64,000 nt of DNA from Trichobilharzia szidati (Eukaryota; Platyhelminthes; Trematoda; Strigeidida; Schistosomatidae): contig OX235271.1 in the NCBI GenBank assembly GCA_944472155.2, positions 102,437,256 through 102,501,255 of the forward strand, given 5' to 3'. Positions 12,119 through 23,143 of this stretch are shown here, piece after piece. The position numbers were made by a program, and so were the translations under genes. The notes under the pieces were generated by a model. That model saw only the letters and a list, made by a program, of their open reading frames with translations, had not been told where the DNA came from and did no database searches. How positions within the stretch are numbered: the first letter of the stretch is position 1; each line of letters begins with the position of its first letter.

Positions 12119-13255
12119 CAGGTGGAGAGTAAGTAATCTACTCCGGCCACCAAAGCGACAACCACGACCATACTGAGGCAGTGAATGGTTATCATGATAT
12201 CACCAGTTGCAGCCAAGAGCACTGATGTAGTGGGAACCAATTTCATCCTGCAGGATCATACCAGCAAGATTCAACTCACAAGGAAGGAAGGCCAGTTACA
12301 ATCACCCAGTGCTACAAATAATGCGGAACAAGAGAAGGAAGATTTTTTACAGACAACTACAAACAGTAATGGACAACATTCCAAATGGTGACATCAAAAT
12401 CCTTATAGGAGATATGAATGCCAGAGGGCTGGGAGGAGATGATACAGGAAGAGAACCCATCATGAGTTGAGAAGCGCTCACTCGGAGAAATGAATGAGAA
12501 CGGAGAATTATTTTCAGACTTCTGCACTTTCAATGATTTGGTGACCAGAGGCAGCGCGTACAAACACAAAGATATACATAAAGCAACATGGATTTCGCCT
12601 GACAAACACACCACAAACCGGACAGATTTCATCTCAATGCTGCTCAAGAAAGTGGAGACGCATCCTGGTGGATATAAAGTCGAGAAGGAGAGTAGATGTG
12701 GGCTCAGTACATTATCTATTGCAAGGAACCATCAAAGTGGAGCTGAAATCCCTCAAAATAACTGGAGACAGGCCACTGTAATTCAACTTTAACATTCAGG
12801 AATTGAAGGACGAAAATACAAGGGAAGCCAACCTTCACTACAGATCAGATCAGAGCAAAGTCGGAGTAACCACGTGTTATCAACAAGGGAACCTACGTGG
12901 AAGAATATTTGAACTATTTAACATTGGAGCTAACTCTCTGAAGCTGATGACCAAGGGAACGTGTGCAACTGTTCTAAGAAGAAAGGGGCAAGACAAGACA
13001 AGGACTGGCTCCCAACGGACACTTACCTGGAAGCTAATCGAGGAAAGGAGGATGGCAAAAGAAAAGGTGATTCAATGCAAAGTTGAGCAACAGAAGGCGA
13101 AGCTGAGTTGAGAGTACATTGCAATGAATGAAGAAGTGAAGTGCTAGGAAAACCAAAAAGCGATTCTACGACATACTGGCTGGCGGACACTGATGCAGAA
13201 CAGGTAGGCCGCAGGTAAAAGAGACCTAAGGACATTATATCAGATAACTAGGTCA
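12119..13255 (+). mobile_element. RTE-type LINE (family 2), endonuclease and linker piece
   Basis: Second piece of the split LINE. Fragments in shifting frames include YSGHQSDNHDHTEAV, IGDMNARGLGGDDTG (the active-site GDxN segment, about 12400), NENGELFSDFCTFNDLVTRG and HKATWISPDK, then linker sequence to about 13255. It has many stops and frameshifts. Confidence 0.75.
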
Positions 13256-13627
13256 TAAATTGTGAAGTGATCTGAATTTTTCATGAGTGATATAATTGCC
13301 TCTCCTGGTAACCATCTTTACATATGTATTGACCATTTTCTATTGACTTGGATTTTAAACTTTCTGGTCACATGATTTACTTTTTATTAATCGGTATATT
13401 TCGTCTATATTAACGTGTTTGTTAATTGCATATTCGTTTGAGTACCAGGTGTCTAGGATTCCACTGGCACTTTTGGTGTTTCCTCTGTCTAAGATTTTGA
13501 CATTATCCCAATCAAACTGATGACCATAATTGTTTATATGCATTGATACTAAAGAATATATATCGTGTCTTTTCATGGCTGATTTGTGTTCCTGGATTCT
13601 GATTCGAAGAGTATGCCCACTTTGGCC
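13256..13627 (-). mobile_element. Penelope-like element fragment, GIY-YIG end
   Basis: The - strand frame gives VIGQSGHTLRIRIQEHKSAM, a GIY-YIG remnant, then HINNYGHQFDWDNVKILDRG and TWYSNEYAINKHVNIDEIY. This matches the PLE endonuclease tail with its conserved H...F.W....IL and N.H motifs. It belongs to a different PLE lineage from the copies at 2678 and 4600. Its 5' side is cut exactly where RTE copy B starts. Confidence 0.75.
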
Positions 13628-16600
13628 GATAACTGCTACCTTGTCGTGGTGGTCGGGCTTAAATACCGCAATGACCCAAGAAGCTGAACTGACTGGGACT
13701 CTGTCTCTACAGGTCCTACTATGTCAGGGAGGTTTTCTGGATAGCGGTTAAACTAAAAGCAGTTACCATGGGGTACATGGGCTCCAGTTTCCAATTGGAT
13801 CGAATGGCGTATGAACCCATATGGGTCACCGGCAACCATGGGAATCCAACTCCTGACGCTGCTCCGCTGCCTTGCGGATTAGACTCCAAGTCAAAGGCTC
13901 GGCGGGTGGTCCCTTAATAAAACCACCTGCTTCGGTCTGGGCGCCCGGGCAGTATCTCAGCCCGCACACAATGAATGAATTGAAGCAACGAACTCTCATT
14001 GAAACTCAACGCGCGCTAGTAAAAATGATTCCAAGCAATACTGATCCCTCAAGCAACTTATTTCCTTCCTATCTTACTTTTATTTTTACACATAGTTTCC
14101 TGTATTTTACCTTTGCTTCTTAACCTTCGACAGCCTTTCGCCTTTGTCGAGATTCCCAGCCTATCCGTGTCGTTTCGAGAGGTTAGTGAGTAGTCCTCAA
14201 AATGGTTGTTCCCAATGCGACTTCTAACACAGATATCCTGAAACCGCGTGCTGCGTTCAAGCTGGCTACCTACAATGTTCGGACGCTGATGCAAATCGGA
14301 CAATAGGCAGGGTTGGCAAGAACTTTGGAAAGCCTCGCTATCGATGTCTGCTGCATTTCGGAGACCCGCATTCAAGATCCCAGTCAAGTGCTTCGACTAT
14401 CCTCTCCATCTGAAAGTTCTAGTAGTATGTACCACCTGCGCTTATCCGGGGACCCTGTGACATCGGCATCCGGCGTAGCTGGTGTCGGTGTCGCACTGAG
14501 CGCTAGAGCCGAAGCTGCACTGCTCGACTGGATTCCCATTAACAGTCGTTTATGTGCTGTGAGGCTGGAAGGATATACGAAAGTAAGGAGTAGTAGGTCA
14601 GATAGGCGGTGTTTATTTGTTGTCTCTGCCTATGCACCGACGGATTGCTGCCCGGATGCAATGAAGGATGAGTTTTATTACCAACTGAGCGATCTGCTGA
14701 AACAGGCGGGTCGGAGGGATATGGTAGTGCTAGCTGGGGACTTGAATGCACAGGTCGGGCGTCTAAGCTCAGAGGAGAGTCGTCTAGGTGGTCAGTGGGG
14801 ACTACATGGTCGCAGGGACCGTCTTCTGCAGCTTTGCGCGGATCACAACCTGTTTCTAGCCAGCACCAACTTCCGGTACAGCCATCGCCGTAGCGCTACC
14901 TGGCGTCCTCCCTCTGCGAAGCAAGCTTGGACTCAGATTGATCATATTGCGGTCAGTTTCCGGTGGCGAGGATGCATACAAGACTGTTGCTCCTTCTGGA
15001 GCACATGCCTGGACTCCGATCATGCGTTAGTGTGTGCCAAGTTCGTCTTGCGATTTGGTGGGGTTCGTAAAAGCCGTCGTCTAAGCGTTGATGTGAGCAA
15101 ACTAGTAGCACCTGCTACTTCTTTGAAATATCAGAATGAGTTGAAAACAATGCTTGCCAGCAACCCCCCAAGTAGTATTGATGAACATTGGCTCCATCTG
15201 CAAGGTGCCATGCAAAAGGCGAGTGTAGCCGCTTGCGGCTTGAAAGAATGCTCCGCCAAAAACCACTGGGTTTCTGCGAGTTCCTTGCAACTCATGGATG
15301 AACGCCGGTCCATTCCGGCTGGCAGTGAATACAACAATCAGCGAAAGGCGCTCACGCGCAAGATTAGACAGTGTTTACGTAAGGACCGCGAAGCCTGGTG
15401 GTCAGAACGTGCGTATGAGATGGAGTCAGCTGCTGCATCTGGCAACAGTCGGAAGCCGTTCCAACTCATACGAGCCACCGGCAGCAAGAAACAAGGTGTC
15501 AGCGAGACGGTCTGTGAGGCAGATGGCACTCCAATTACCAGCCTGAAGAGACGCCTGAAACGCTGGGCAGAGCACTTCGGGAAGCAGTTCAGCTGGCCAC
15601 CAGCTTCATTGTCTACTATCATTAGCCCGAGTGCTCCTTGGTCGGTTAGTACCGACCCACCCACCGAAGCGGAGGTCCGTAAGGAACTCCAAGTTCTGAA
15701 ACGCCATAAGGCGCCCGGCCCAGACAAATTACCCCCGGCTCTTTTTAAAGATGGTGGCGAGACTCTCATAATGGCTCTAACTGGGTTGTTCAGGAGGGTG
15801 TGGGAGACAGAGAGTGTACCATCAATGTGGAACGAAGCCATTATCGTCCCCATCTTTAAAAAGGGTCGACGTAATTCCTGTGACAACCATAGGGGTATCA
15901 CTCTGTTACCAGTTGCGTCTAAAATATTGGCTGCTGTCATGCTTCGCAGACTGTGCAAAATACGTGAAGGATTGAGTCGCGAAGAGCAGGCTGGGTTTCG
16001 TTCAGGTCGTGGATGCATTGATCATGTGTTCACCCTTCGTCAGTTGTTGGAACACCGCCACACGTATTGCAGGCCAACGATCGTTGTGTATCTTGATATT
16101 AGGGCTGCCTTCGATTCGTTGGACAGAACTGTGCTCTGGAACTGTCTGTTAGAGAGAGATGTACCTGAGAAATTTGTTAACATCTTGAAAGCCCTATACA
16201 GAAACACCTCAGGTAGAGTGAGGGTATACAACCAACTATCACCACTGTTCCCAACCAACAGTGGGGTTAGACAGGGTTGCCCAATCTCTCCATTTCTCTT
16301 TCACTTTGCCATCGATGACATTCTGGAGTCAGCTCTGAAGGATGTGCGTGAAGGTGGTGTAGACCTGCTACCTGGAGATAGACTTTTCGACCTCGAGTAT
16401 GCAGACGATATCGTCTTACTGTGCGATAGCATGCAGGCTGCCCAAATCGCACTTAATCAGTTGGCGATCAGTGTCTGTAAGTATGGTATGTGCTTTGCGC
16501 CGTCTAAGTGCAAAGTACTGTTACAAGATTGGCAGGAGCCTGTACCTGCACTCACTCTTGCGGGTGAACCGCTTGAAGTTGTTGATAAGTTTGTATATCT

Positions 16601-17462
16601 GGGTAGTTGTGTGAGTGCTGGCGGAGGGGTGACGGATGAGATTTCCAACCGTATAATGAAAGCTAGGGTGGCATACATCAACTTGAGCCACCTCTGGCGC
16701 CATCGCGACGTTAGCCTGGCTGTCAAAGGTCGGGTATACAATGCTTCGGTGCGGGCTGCGCTGCTCTACGCCTGTGAAACCTGGCCTCTCCGAGCTGAGG
16801 ATGTGAGGCGACTCTGCGTGTTCGATCACCGCTGTCTCCGCAGGATTGCTTGCGTTCGATGGCATCATCGCGTGAGTAATTCTGAGGTTCGGCGGCGCGT
16901 GTTTGAACACAGTGGAGATCACCATTCATTGAATGCCGTCATCTGGAAACACCGGCTCCGGTGGCTTGGAGATGTGCTGCGAATGTCACCCCAGAGGCTT
17001 CCGTACAGGTCTCTGTTCGCTAGCCCTGGGACGGGATGGAAAACGCGGAGAGGTGGTCAGCCAATGACGTGGCGTCGTGGGATGAAGGATTTCTGTGCTA
17101 GATTAGCATCGGTTGGTGTGTCAAGACTCCCTGGTTGGGGTCTGAGAGATAGCTCAAATCGATGGCTCGAAACGTTATCGGATATGGCCAAGAATCGTAA
17201 TCAATGGCGAATGTGTTGCGATTTCCTTCTTTCTTCCATTCCCGATGATAGTTAACGAACACTGTTTGAACCTGTTAAGAATGAGTGTTTTCCTTCCAGA
17301 TGAAGTTCTTTATTCGTTCTCTACTTATATATATTTTTTCTTTTCCTGCCCTCCTTCCTTTTTTTTTCATCTATGTTGTTTTATTATTATTGTGTGGCGC
17401 ATCCTTCTTGGTGCCATATTGTACCAAGTTTTAATGCGTTTAAATAAAAATAAAAAAAATAA
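13625..17462 (+). mobile_element. RTE-type LINE (copy B), full length
   Basis: The 5' untranslated region (13625-14201) shares CTACCTTG.CGTGGTGGTCGGG and the CTAAAAGCAGTTACCATGGG block with copy A and the fragment at 49895. It holds one long reading frame (14202-17255), then a 200-base 3' region rich in CT and ending in an A-rich tail (AAATAAAAATAAAAAAAATAA) near 17462. It inserted into a PLE fragment or its border inside the older family 2 LINE. Confidence 0.9.
14202..17255 (+). pseudogene. RTE endonuclease-reverse transcriptase, one internal amber codon
   Basis: Reading from ATG 14202 gives 34 codons, ending in the endonuclease opening KLATYNVRTLMQIGQ. A TAG then occurs at 14304-14306, after which the frame is open for 983 codons to the stop at 17253-17255 (1017 codons in all). 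Landmarks by codon: endonuclease 20-240, with ISETRIQD, SAYAPTD, LAGDLNAQVG, IDHIAVS and SDHALV; reverse transcriptase about 420-800, with VYLDIRAAFDSLDR (about 631), GVRQGCPISPFLF (about 690) and YADDIVLL (about 732); and a C-terminal tail with HRCLRRIACVRWHHR. The TAG probably replaces a glutamine codon. A shorter product starting downstream would lack the first endonuclease strand. Otherwise the frame is undamaged. Confidence 0.9.
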
Positions 17463-17651
17463 GGTCACCATCCGGGAAGAGGTCAACCCGGATGATGAAA
17501 CCAATAAAATATGCTCAAGAGAACCTGATTATCAAGGAGGAGAAACAAATGAAACAATGGGTTGATCACTTTAAATGACTCTTGAATCAACCATCACCTG
17601 CAACTCGTTCATAAATACCACCAACAACATGCACAGAACTGCCTGTCAGTG
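17463..17651 (+). mobile_element. RTE-type LINE (family 2), short piece left of the Gypsy element
   Basis: Encodes NLIIKEEKQMKQWVDHFK, then LLNQPSPATRS, the linker before the reverse transcriptase of family 2 (the RW.EHF..LLN motif). The last 159 bases (17493-17651) recur at 22628-22786 and, 13 bases shorter, at 23144-23289. Confidence 0.7.
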
Positions 17652-18007
17652 TGTTATGTATGTGAATATGAGGACCTTGTAGACTACGAGCGAATCTAAC
17701 TAATGCGCTGGCTAATCTGTCTTAATCGCACGTCAACAACAACAACAATAATACCGCCGGGCACGCAAGACAAATAAAAGAGAAGACTGGACGTTGATAT
17801 GAGAGCTTTTACTGTCTCAAACAACAGTCGAAATGTTAAACAACAACTCCGTATTTATACAGTTAGAAAAATCAATGTCACATTTTAAAAATATTAACAA
17901 ACCCTGGGAATTCAGTAATTTAAATCAATAATCACGCAGATGCGTGAAATCAATGATTATGCTAGTGTGGGAAATAAATACTGAATATTAATGATTCACC
18001 TGTGTAT
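17652..18007 (-). repeat. Gypsy 3' LTR (LTR1)
   Basis: Begins TGTTATG on the + strand (CATAACA in element orientation). It contains a TATA-type box on the - strand (complement of 17851-17860, GTATAAATAC). The inner end next to the polypurine tract is ambiguous by about 6 bases (18008-18013), because LTR2 and LTR3 diverge after ...CCTGTGTAT. Confidence 0.9.
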
Positions 18008-18046
18008 ATATTACCTCCCCCTTTTAAAAAGAATCTTGCAAACAGT

Positions 18047-21000
18047 TTAGTATCTTTTTTCCTTGGGGTCGATTTGGAAATGAACTGTTTGTGTTCGTTT
18101 GCGCTGGGATCGTCGGCTGGGTAGCATCTCTTGTTTTGCTTCTGGTTTGACTGGTGGTATTTTGAAAGTTTCCAGTAGTAAATCCAGTGGCAATTTAGGT
18201 TCTTGGGATGTAGTATATCGACGTCGTATCTGATTTTTATGTCTTATCCACCATTCATCCCCAACTTTAACCTTGTACATTAGAGTTCCATGTCGACATT
18301 CTATCAAGCCTTCGGCCCATTTTCTGTTCCTCGGTCGATAATCGCGCACATAGACGGCATCACCCTTGCGGTAATACTTCAGACTATTTCTTCGTTGATG
18401 TGACGAAGATGGTAACATGGAGTGGTGATGAGTTCGTAGCATTCGACCCATTAGAAGTTCTGCAGGGCTTTTCTTCTGTTCTGTCAGTGGTGTAGTTCGG
18501 TATACAAAAAGAAAGTTTTGTATTGCTTCCGGTTTCGCCCCTCCCCCTGCTTTCAACAACGCTCGTTTGAAAGTGTCGACAAATCTTTCTGCCTGACCGT
18601 TGGATTGAGGGTGATAAGGTGGCGTCCGCACGTGTTGTATACCGTTTCTCTTGCAAAATTCCTGGAACGCTTGTGAGGTGAACTGACTGCCATTGTCAGA
18701 TACGATGATTTCTGGTATACCGTGACATGCGAAGATCTTTTCCAGGACTGATACTGTTCTGCTGCTAGAAGGTGGTGTCACTTGTACTACCTCCGGCCAC
18801 TTTGAGTAAGAGTCCACGAGAACCAAGTAGTATATACCTTCTATCGGCCCAGCAAAATCCACATGTAGGCGGGACCATGGTTTTGACGTGGGCCATGCTC
18901 TCGGTGGCTCCCGCGGCGGATCTTTGGCTGCAACTTGACACCCATGACAGCGGTTAACAAAATCTTTTATGTCCGCATCCATACATGGCCAGTATGCATA
19001 ACTTCTGGCTATCGACTTCATGCGAGCAATACCCGGATGCCCACTGTGAAACTGCTTTAGAGCTGTCATACGTAAAGAGTTTGGTACGACTACACGTTCC
19101 CCAAACATCAGGCACCCATTTACAATGCTGAGACCGTGACGGCGGCGGAATAATTGCTTAAGATCATGACTTGAGACCGATTTAGGCCAAGAAGTCTTTA
19201 CGAACTGTATGGCTTCCTGTAGAGTTGAATCTTCTCTAGTTGCCTGTTTTATTTGTTCTGATGTAATAGGAAGCTGCTGGATGGCCAGTGTTAACAATTT
19301 ATTAACATCGTTTTCCGTCTTCAAAACCGCTATAACTGAATCTTCGTTAGATGAGGGATAGTTGCTTATCAGACGTGATAGTGCATCTGCGTGGCCGAAA
19401 TCCTCCGTTCGACGATATCGGATGCTAAAGTCATATCCCAGTAAAATCACTGCCCATCTTTGTAGTCTGTTCGCTGAATGGACTGGAATACCCTTCTTTG
19501 ACCCAAATATTGACAGCAGGGGTTTATGGTCTGTTAGTAAGGTGAATCTCCTCCCGTATAGCATTTTATGGAATCTTTGAACTGCATAAATTAATGCCAG
19601 AGCTTCTTTCTCTATTTGTGCATATCTCTTTTCGGTTACGGAGAGAGAGCGGGAGATATGGAAAACAGCCTTCTGTGTTCCGTCCGGAAACTCATGCAGT
19701 AGAACTGCACCAACTCCAGTAGCTGAGGCATCAGCTGCGACTAAGATGGGGAGTTTCGGATCGTAGTGTGTTAGTAGCAATTCTGAGCTAAGGAGACTCT
19801 TCAACTTTTTTACAGCTTCATCACACTCTGTGGACCAGACCCAGGGATGGTCCTTTCGTAACAGGCGGTTGAGTGGTTCGCGGATGTTGTGTAATGATGG
19901 CAAGAAAGCTGAATAGTAGCTAATCATTCCCAAGAAGGAGCGGAGCGTAGACACATCTTTTGGAGCTGGCATCTGCTTGATTGCCCAAATGTTCTCTGGG
20001 TCAGGCCGTCGTCCATTTTCATCGAAGATAAAACCCAAGTACTTCACAGAAGTGAGGAAGAACTGACATTTTTCTGCTCGTAGCCGTAGTCCATTGTCGT
20101 TGAGCTTCCGAAGCACCAGCCTCACTCTTTGTCTTAACTCCTCTGGAGTAGCTGCGACTATAAGAACATCGTCCAAATACGTAGCAACTCCGGGAATACC
20201 AGCTAACATAGTGTCCATGAATTGCTGAAATATAGCAGGAGCCGTCTTGATACCAAAAGGCAACCTGTTATATTGATATAACCCTCGATGGGTATTTATT
20301 GTTAATAGCTCGCGACACTCCTCCGACACTTCAAGCTGCAAGTATGCATCAGCTAAGTCAATCTTCGCGAAAACTTTTCCACCGTTCAGAGTGCTGAACA
20401 AGTCGTCTGGTACTGGCAATGGATAATGGTGCTCTTCTAGGGCGGCATTCAGACCTGTTGAGAAATCAGCACAAATGCGGATGGAACCATTCGCTTTTTT
20501 AATAACCACTATGGGGGCTGCCCACGCTGAATATGTTACTGGAGTAATAACTCCTGCTTCTTCTAGTCGTCGCAACTCGGCCTCCACAACTTGAAGTGAG
20601 GCATATGGAACAGGTCTTTTTGGTCGAAAAACTGGCGTCGCGTCAGGTCGCAATGTTAAAACAGCTTTCATGGCGTTGCAACATCCCAGACCTGGCTGGA
20701 ACAAAGCTCCAAATTCTTGGATTAATCCTGAGACCATCTGTTTTGACTCAGACATCACTTCCAGTTTTTGAGCAGAGCCCGTCTTACGGGAGCTAACAGT
20801 TGCTACTTTGTTGCTACCAGACATCGAAGCACTTTTGGCGCAGCCATACTCACTGTGACGATTCGAAGTTGGTTTTTCATTAATCACGTCATTCTTTCTA
20901 ATGGGCTTAGGTTTAATATATCTGTCTCTGATTTCTGGCTTTCTTGTTGAGGGTTCAATACTTTCGATCTTTTGGCATACACTGCTTAACGGAATCTCTG

Positions 21001-22225
21001 ACAGGTGCAGCTTCTCGAACCAGTCTAAACCCAAGAGGTCAAGGTTTGAATTATTGATGTAGCATGTGCCGACGAAATGACTATCGCGAAAACCAACGCT
21101 GCATTTAATTTCTCCATTCAATCGAAGTCTTCCACCACATGCGCTAATTGCTATCTGATTTGTCTTCTCTATGGCAGGGCATCCCAACTTCTGCCATAAT
21201 TTCTTTGATATTATTGTAATATCGGATGCTGTGTCGATTTGTAGGCGTGCCGGCTGTGTATTAATCGTCAGATTGATATATTTGCGAGGTACCGGAGTAT
21301 TAATATGATATGCGGCAGTAACACCCAAAGACTTGAGCTTGTTGCGCCGTCTGGGTCGACTACGAGATCTGGGTCGGTTGTTGCGTTTGCAGTAGCCATC
21401 TTTGTGACCAACAGTATGGCATCGACGGCATTTATGCTGTTTGAATGGGCACAAGTTTGCAAAATGCCAGGAGCCACAGTGCCAGCAGGCTGATGGTGGT
21501 TTATGCTGAGGATGAAGCGGTGCGGTTGATGTCGACGGTACTGGATGCACCGCATGCACTTCTGCTGCATTTTGGCTGCCAGACTGCACCAAGACGGTAT
21601 CGTTATGAATGTTGATTAAACGCTGATATTCTTCACCGACGTCTTTCAAAGTCATTCGTGGATCTTGTTCCAGACGATTTAATAGACGTGTGCGTATATC
21701 AGCAAATTTGGGAGACTGCAAACCACAAATGAAAATCAATACCTTGAACTGGTCTTCTGAGAGTGATTTCAATTTAAAACGTTCACACGTGCGATTGACT
21801 ATACCCAACTGAGTATGGATATCATCATTTTCGTTCAAAACTAGTTTCATGCAATGATATCGAATGTTGAATAACGATCTCTGATCACCAAACTGATGAC
21901 GAAGGGTATGGACAGTTTCATCGAATGATCTTTCACTGGGCTTCTGTGGCAGAATTAAGTTGCAGTATTTATCTAGCTCATCTGCTCCCAATTTACGAAG
22001 TAGAAGCCGTACTTTCCAGGCATCATCTTTATCCGCAAAGTCTACTAGAAATAGGTCTTCATATCTGCGAAACCAAGTGTCAAAAGTGACGTTCGCATCT
22101 GGATCATAAACAAATTCTGAGATGCTGCTACCAATGCTGTCGTTGGCTGTAGATGAATCAGCAGAGCGTGATATTTGTAGACCAGCAAGCATTTCCATCA
22201 ATTTTAGCTGCTGTTCCATTAGTTT
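18047..22225 (-). CDS. Gypsy gag-pol polyprotein
   Basis: A single frame of about 1400 codons. An upstream TTG at 22267 is in frame, but the first likely ATG is the one encoding MDPLRLEKLM near 22246. Approximate residues: gag 1-255; two Cys/His knuckles 259-295 ([13 protein letters not shown] and CRRCHTVGHKDGYC); aspartic protease with LQIDTASDITIIS (about 344; DTAS rather than DTGA or DSGA); reverse transcriptase with KIDLADAYLQLEV and YLDDVLI (about 696); RNase H with VAADASATGVGAVL (about 846) and TDHKPL; integrase zinc finger HSGHPGIARM...CHGC (about 1077), and catalytic segments VDFAGPIEG, SDNGSQF (about 1190) and GQAERF. All catalytic motifs are present and no stop occurs, so the element may be competent. 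Retrotransposon protein, not a host gene. Confidence 0.93.
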   Translation of the reverse strand, partial: KLMEQQLKLMEMLAGLQISRSADSSTANDSIGSSISEFVYDPDANVTFDTWFRRYEDLFLVDFADKDDAWKVRLLLRKLGADELDKYCNLILPQKPSERSFDETVHTLRHQFGDQRSLFNIRYHCMKLVLNENDDIHTQLGIVNRTCERFKLKSLSEDQFKVLIFICGLQSPKFADIRTRLLNRLEQDPRMTLKDVGEEYQRLINIHNDTVLVQSGSQNAAEVHAVHPVPSTSTAPLHPQHKPPSACWHCGSWHFANLCPFKQHKCRRCHTVGHKDGYCKRNNRPRSRSRPRRRNKLKSLGVTAAYHINTPVPRKYINLTINTQPARLQIDTASDITIISKKLWQKLGCPAIEKTNQIAISACGGRLRLNGEIKCSVGFRDSHFVGTCYINNSNLDLLGLDWFEKLHLSEIPLSSVCQKIESIEPSTRKPEIRDRYIKPKPIRKNDVINEKPTSNRHSEYGCAKSASMSGSNKVATVSSRKTGSAQKLEVMSESKQMVSGLIQEFGALFQPGLGCCNAMKAVLTLRPDATPVFRPKRPVPYASLQVVEAELRRLEEAGVITPVTYSAWAAPIVVIKKANGSIRICADFSTGLNAALEEHHYPLPVPDDLFSTLNGGKVFAKIDLADAYLQLEVSEECRELLTINTHRGLYQYNRLPFGIKTAPAIFQQFMDTMLAGIPGVATYLDDVLIVAATPEELRQRVRLVLRKLNDNGLRLRAEKCQFFLTSVKYLGFIFDENGRRPDPENIWAIKQMPAPKDVSTLRSFLGMISYYSAFLPSLHNIREPLNRLLRKDHPWVWSTECDEAVKKLKSLLSSELLLTHYDPKLPILVAADASATGVGAVLLHEFPDGTQKAVFHISRSLSVTEKRYAQIEKEALALIYAVQRFHKMLYGRRFTLLTDHKPLLSIFGSKKGIPVHSANRLQRWAVILLGYDFSIRYRRTEDFGHADALSRLISNYPSSNEDSVIAVLKTENDVNKLLTLAIQQLPITSEQIKQATREDSTLQEAIQFVKTSWPKSVSSHDLKQLFRRRHGLSIVNGCLMFGERVVVPNSLRMTALKQFHSGHPGIARMKSIARSYAYWPCMDADIKDFVNRCHGCQVAAKDPPREPPRAWPTSKPWSRLHVDFAGPIEGIYYLVLVDSYSKWPEVVQVTPPSSSRTVSVLEKIFACHGIPEIIVSDNGSQFTSQAFQEFCKRNGIQHVRTPPYHPQSNGQAERFVDTFKRALLKAGGGAKPEAIQNFLFVYRTTPLTEQKKSPAELLMGRMLRTHHHSMLPSSSHQRRNSLKYYRKGDAVYVRDYRPRNRKWAEGLIECRHGTLMYKVKVGDEWWIRHKNQIRRRYTTSQEPKLPLDLLLETFKIPPVKPEAKQEMLPSRRSQRKRTQTVHFQIDPKEKRY

Positions 22226-22270
22226 CTCTAAACGCAGTGGGTCCATCTTCAGCAAACCCGTCGCCAAATT

Positions 22271-22626
22271 TGTTATGTATGTGAATATGAGGACCTTGTA
22301 GACTACGAGCGAATCTAACTAATGCGCTGGCTAATCTGTCTTAATCGCACGTCAACAACAACAACAATAATACCGCCGGGCACGCAAGACAAATAAAAGA
22401 GAAGACTGGACGTTGATATGAGAGCTTTTACTGTCTCAAACAACAGTCGAAATGTTAAACAACAACTCCGTATTTATACAGTTAGAAAAATCAATGTCAC
22501 ATTTTAAAAATATTAACAAACCCTGGGAATTCAGTAATTTAAATCAATAATCACGCAGATGCGTGAAATCAATGATTATGCTAGTGTGGGAAATAAATAC
22601 TGAATATTAATGATTCACCTGTGTAT
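22271..22626 (-). repeat. Gypsy 5' LTR (LTR2)
   Basis: Same sequence as 17652-18007 as far as I can compare by eye. On its right it joins G and then a copy of the LINE flank (TGATGAAACC), not the continuation of the LINE expected from a simple insertion. Confidence 0.9.
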
Positions 22627-22627
22627 G

Positions 22628-22786
22628 TGATGAAACCAATAAAATATGCTCAAGAGAACCTGATTATCAAGGAGGAGAAACAAATGAAACAATGGGTTGA
22701 TCACTTTAAATGACTCTTGAATCAACCATCACCTGCAACTCGTTCATAAATACCACCAACAACATGCACAGAACTGCCTGTCAGTG
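22628..22786 (+). repeat. Second copy of the 159-base LINE flank
   Basis: Repeats 17493-17651 base for base as far as I can see, including TGATGAAACCAATAAAATAT at the start and CCTGTCAGTG at the end. It is followed directly by a third LTR. Confidence 0.9.
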
Positions 22787-23142
22787 TGTTATGTATGTGA
22801 ATATGAGGACCTTGTAGACTACGAGCGAATCTAACTAATGCGCTGGCTAATCTGTCTTAATCGCACGTCAACAACAACAACAATAATACCGCCGGGCACG
22901 CAAGACAAATAAAAGAGAAGACTGGACGTTGATATGAGAGCTTTTACTGTCTCAAACAACAGTCGAAATGTTAAACAACAACTTCGTATTTATACAGTTA
23001 GAAAAATCAATGTCACATTTTAAAAATATTAACAAACCCTGGGAATTCAGTAATTTAAATCAATAATCACGCAGATGCGTGAAATCAATGATTATGCTAG
23101 TGTGGGAAATAAATGCTGAATATTAATGATTCACCTGTGTAT
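22787..23142 (-). repeat. Solo Gypsy LTR (LTR3)
   Basis: 356 bases, starting TGTTATG after CCTGTCAGTG exactly as LTR1 does. I see two differences from LTR1 and LTR2 (CTTCG for CTCCG near 22984, and AAATGCTG for AAATACTG near 23114). No internal element sequence accompanies it. Confidence 0.9.
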
Positions 23143-23143
23143 G

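Larger units (their letters stand above)
17652..22626 (-). mobile_element. Ty3/Gypsy LTR retrotransposon, intact gag-pol
   Basis: Two 356-base LTRs (17652-18007 and 22271-22626) that I read as identical flank one uninterrupted - strand frame. A G-rich polypurine tract (complement of 18013-18026) lies next to the 3' LTR. A TTGGCGACGGG stretch just inside the 5' LTR could be the primer-binding site. Identical LTRs and an open frame point to a recent insertion. It is inserted in the family 2 LINE. The right border is unusual: see the third LTR at 22787. Confidence 0.93.

Noticed and set aside
15338..16018. Minus-strand open frame of 226 codons
   Set aside because: Antisense shadow of the RTE copy B reverse transcriptase, with no domain of its own.
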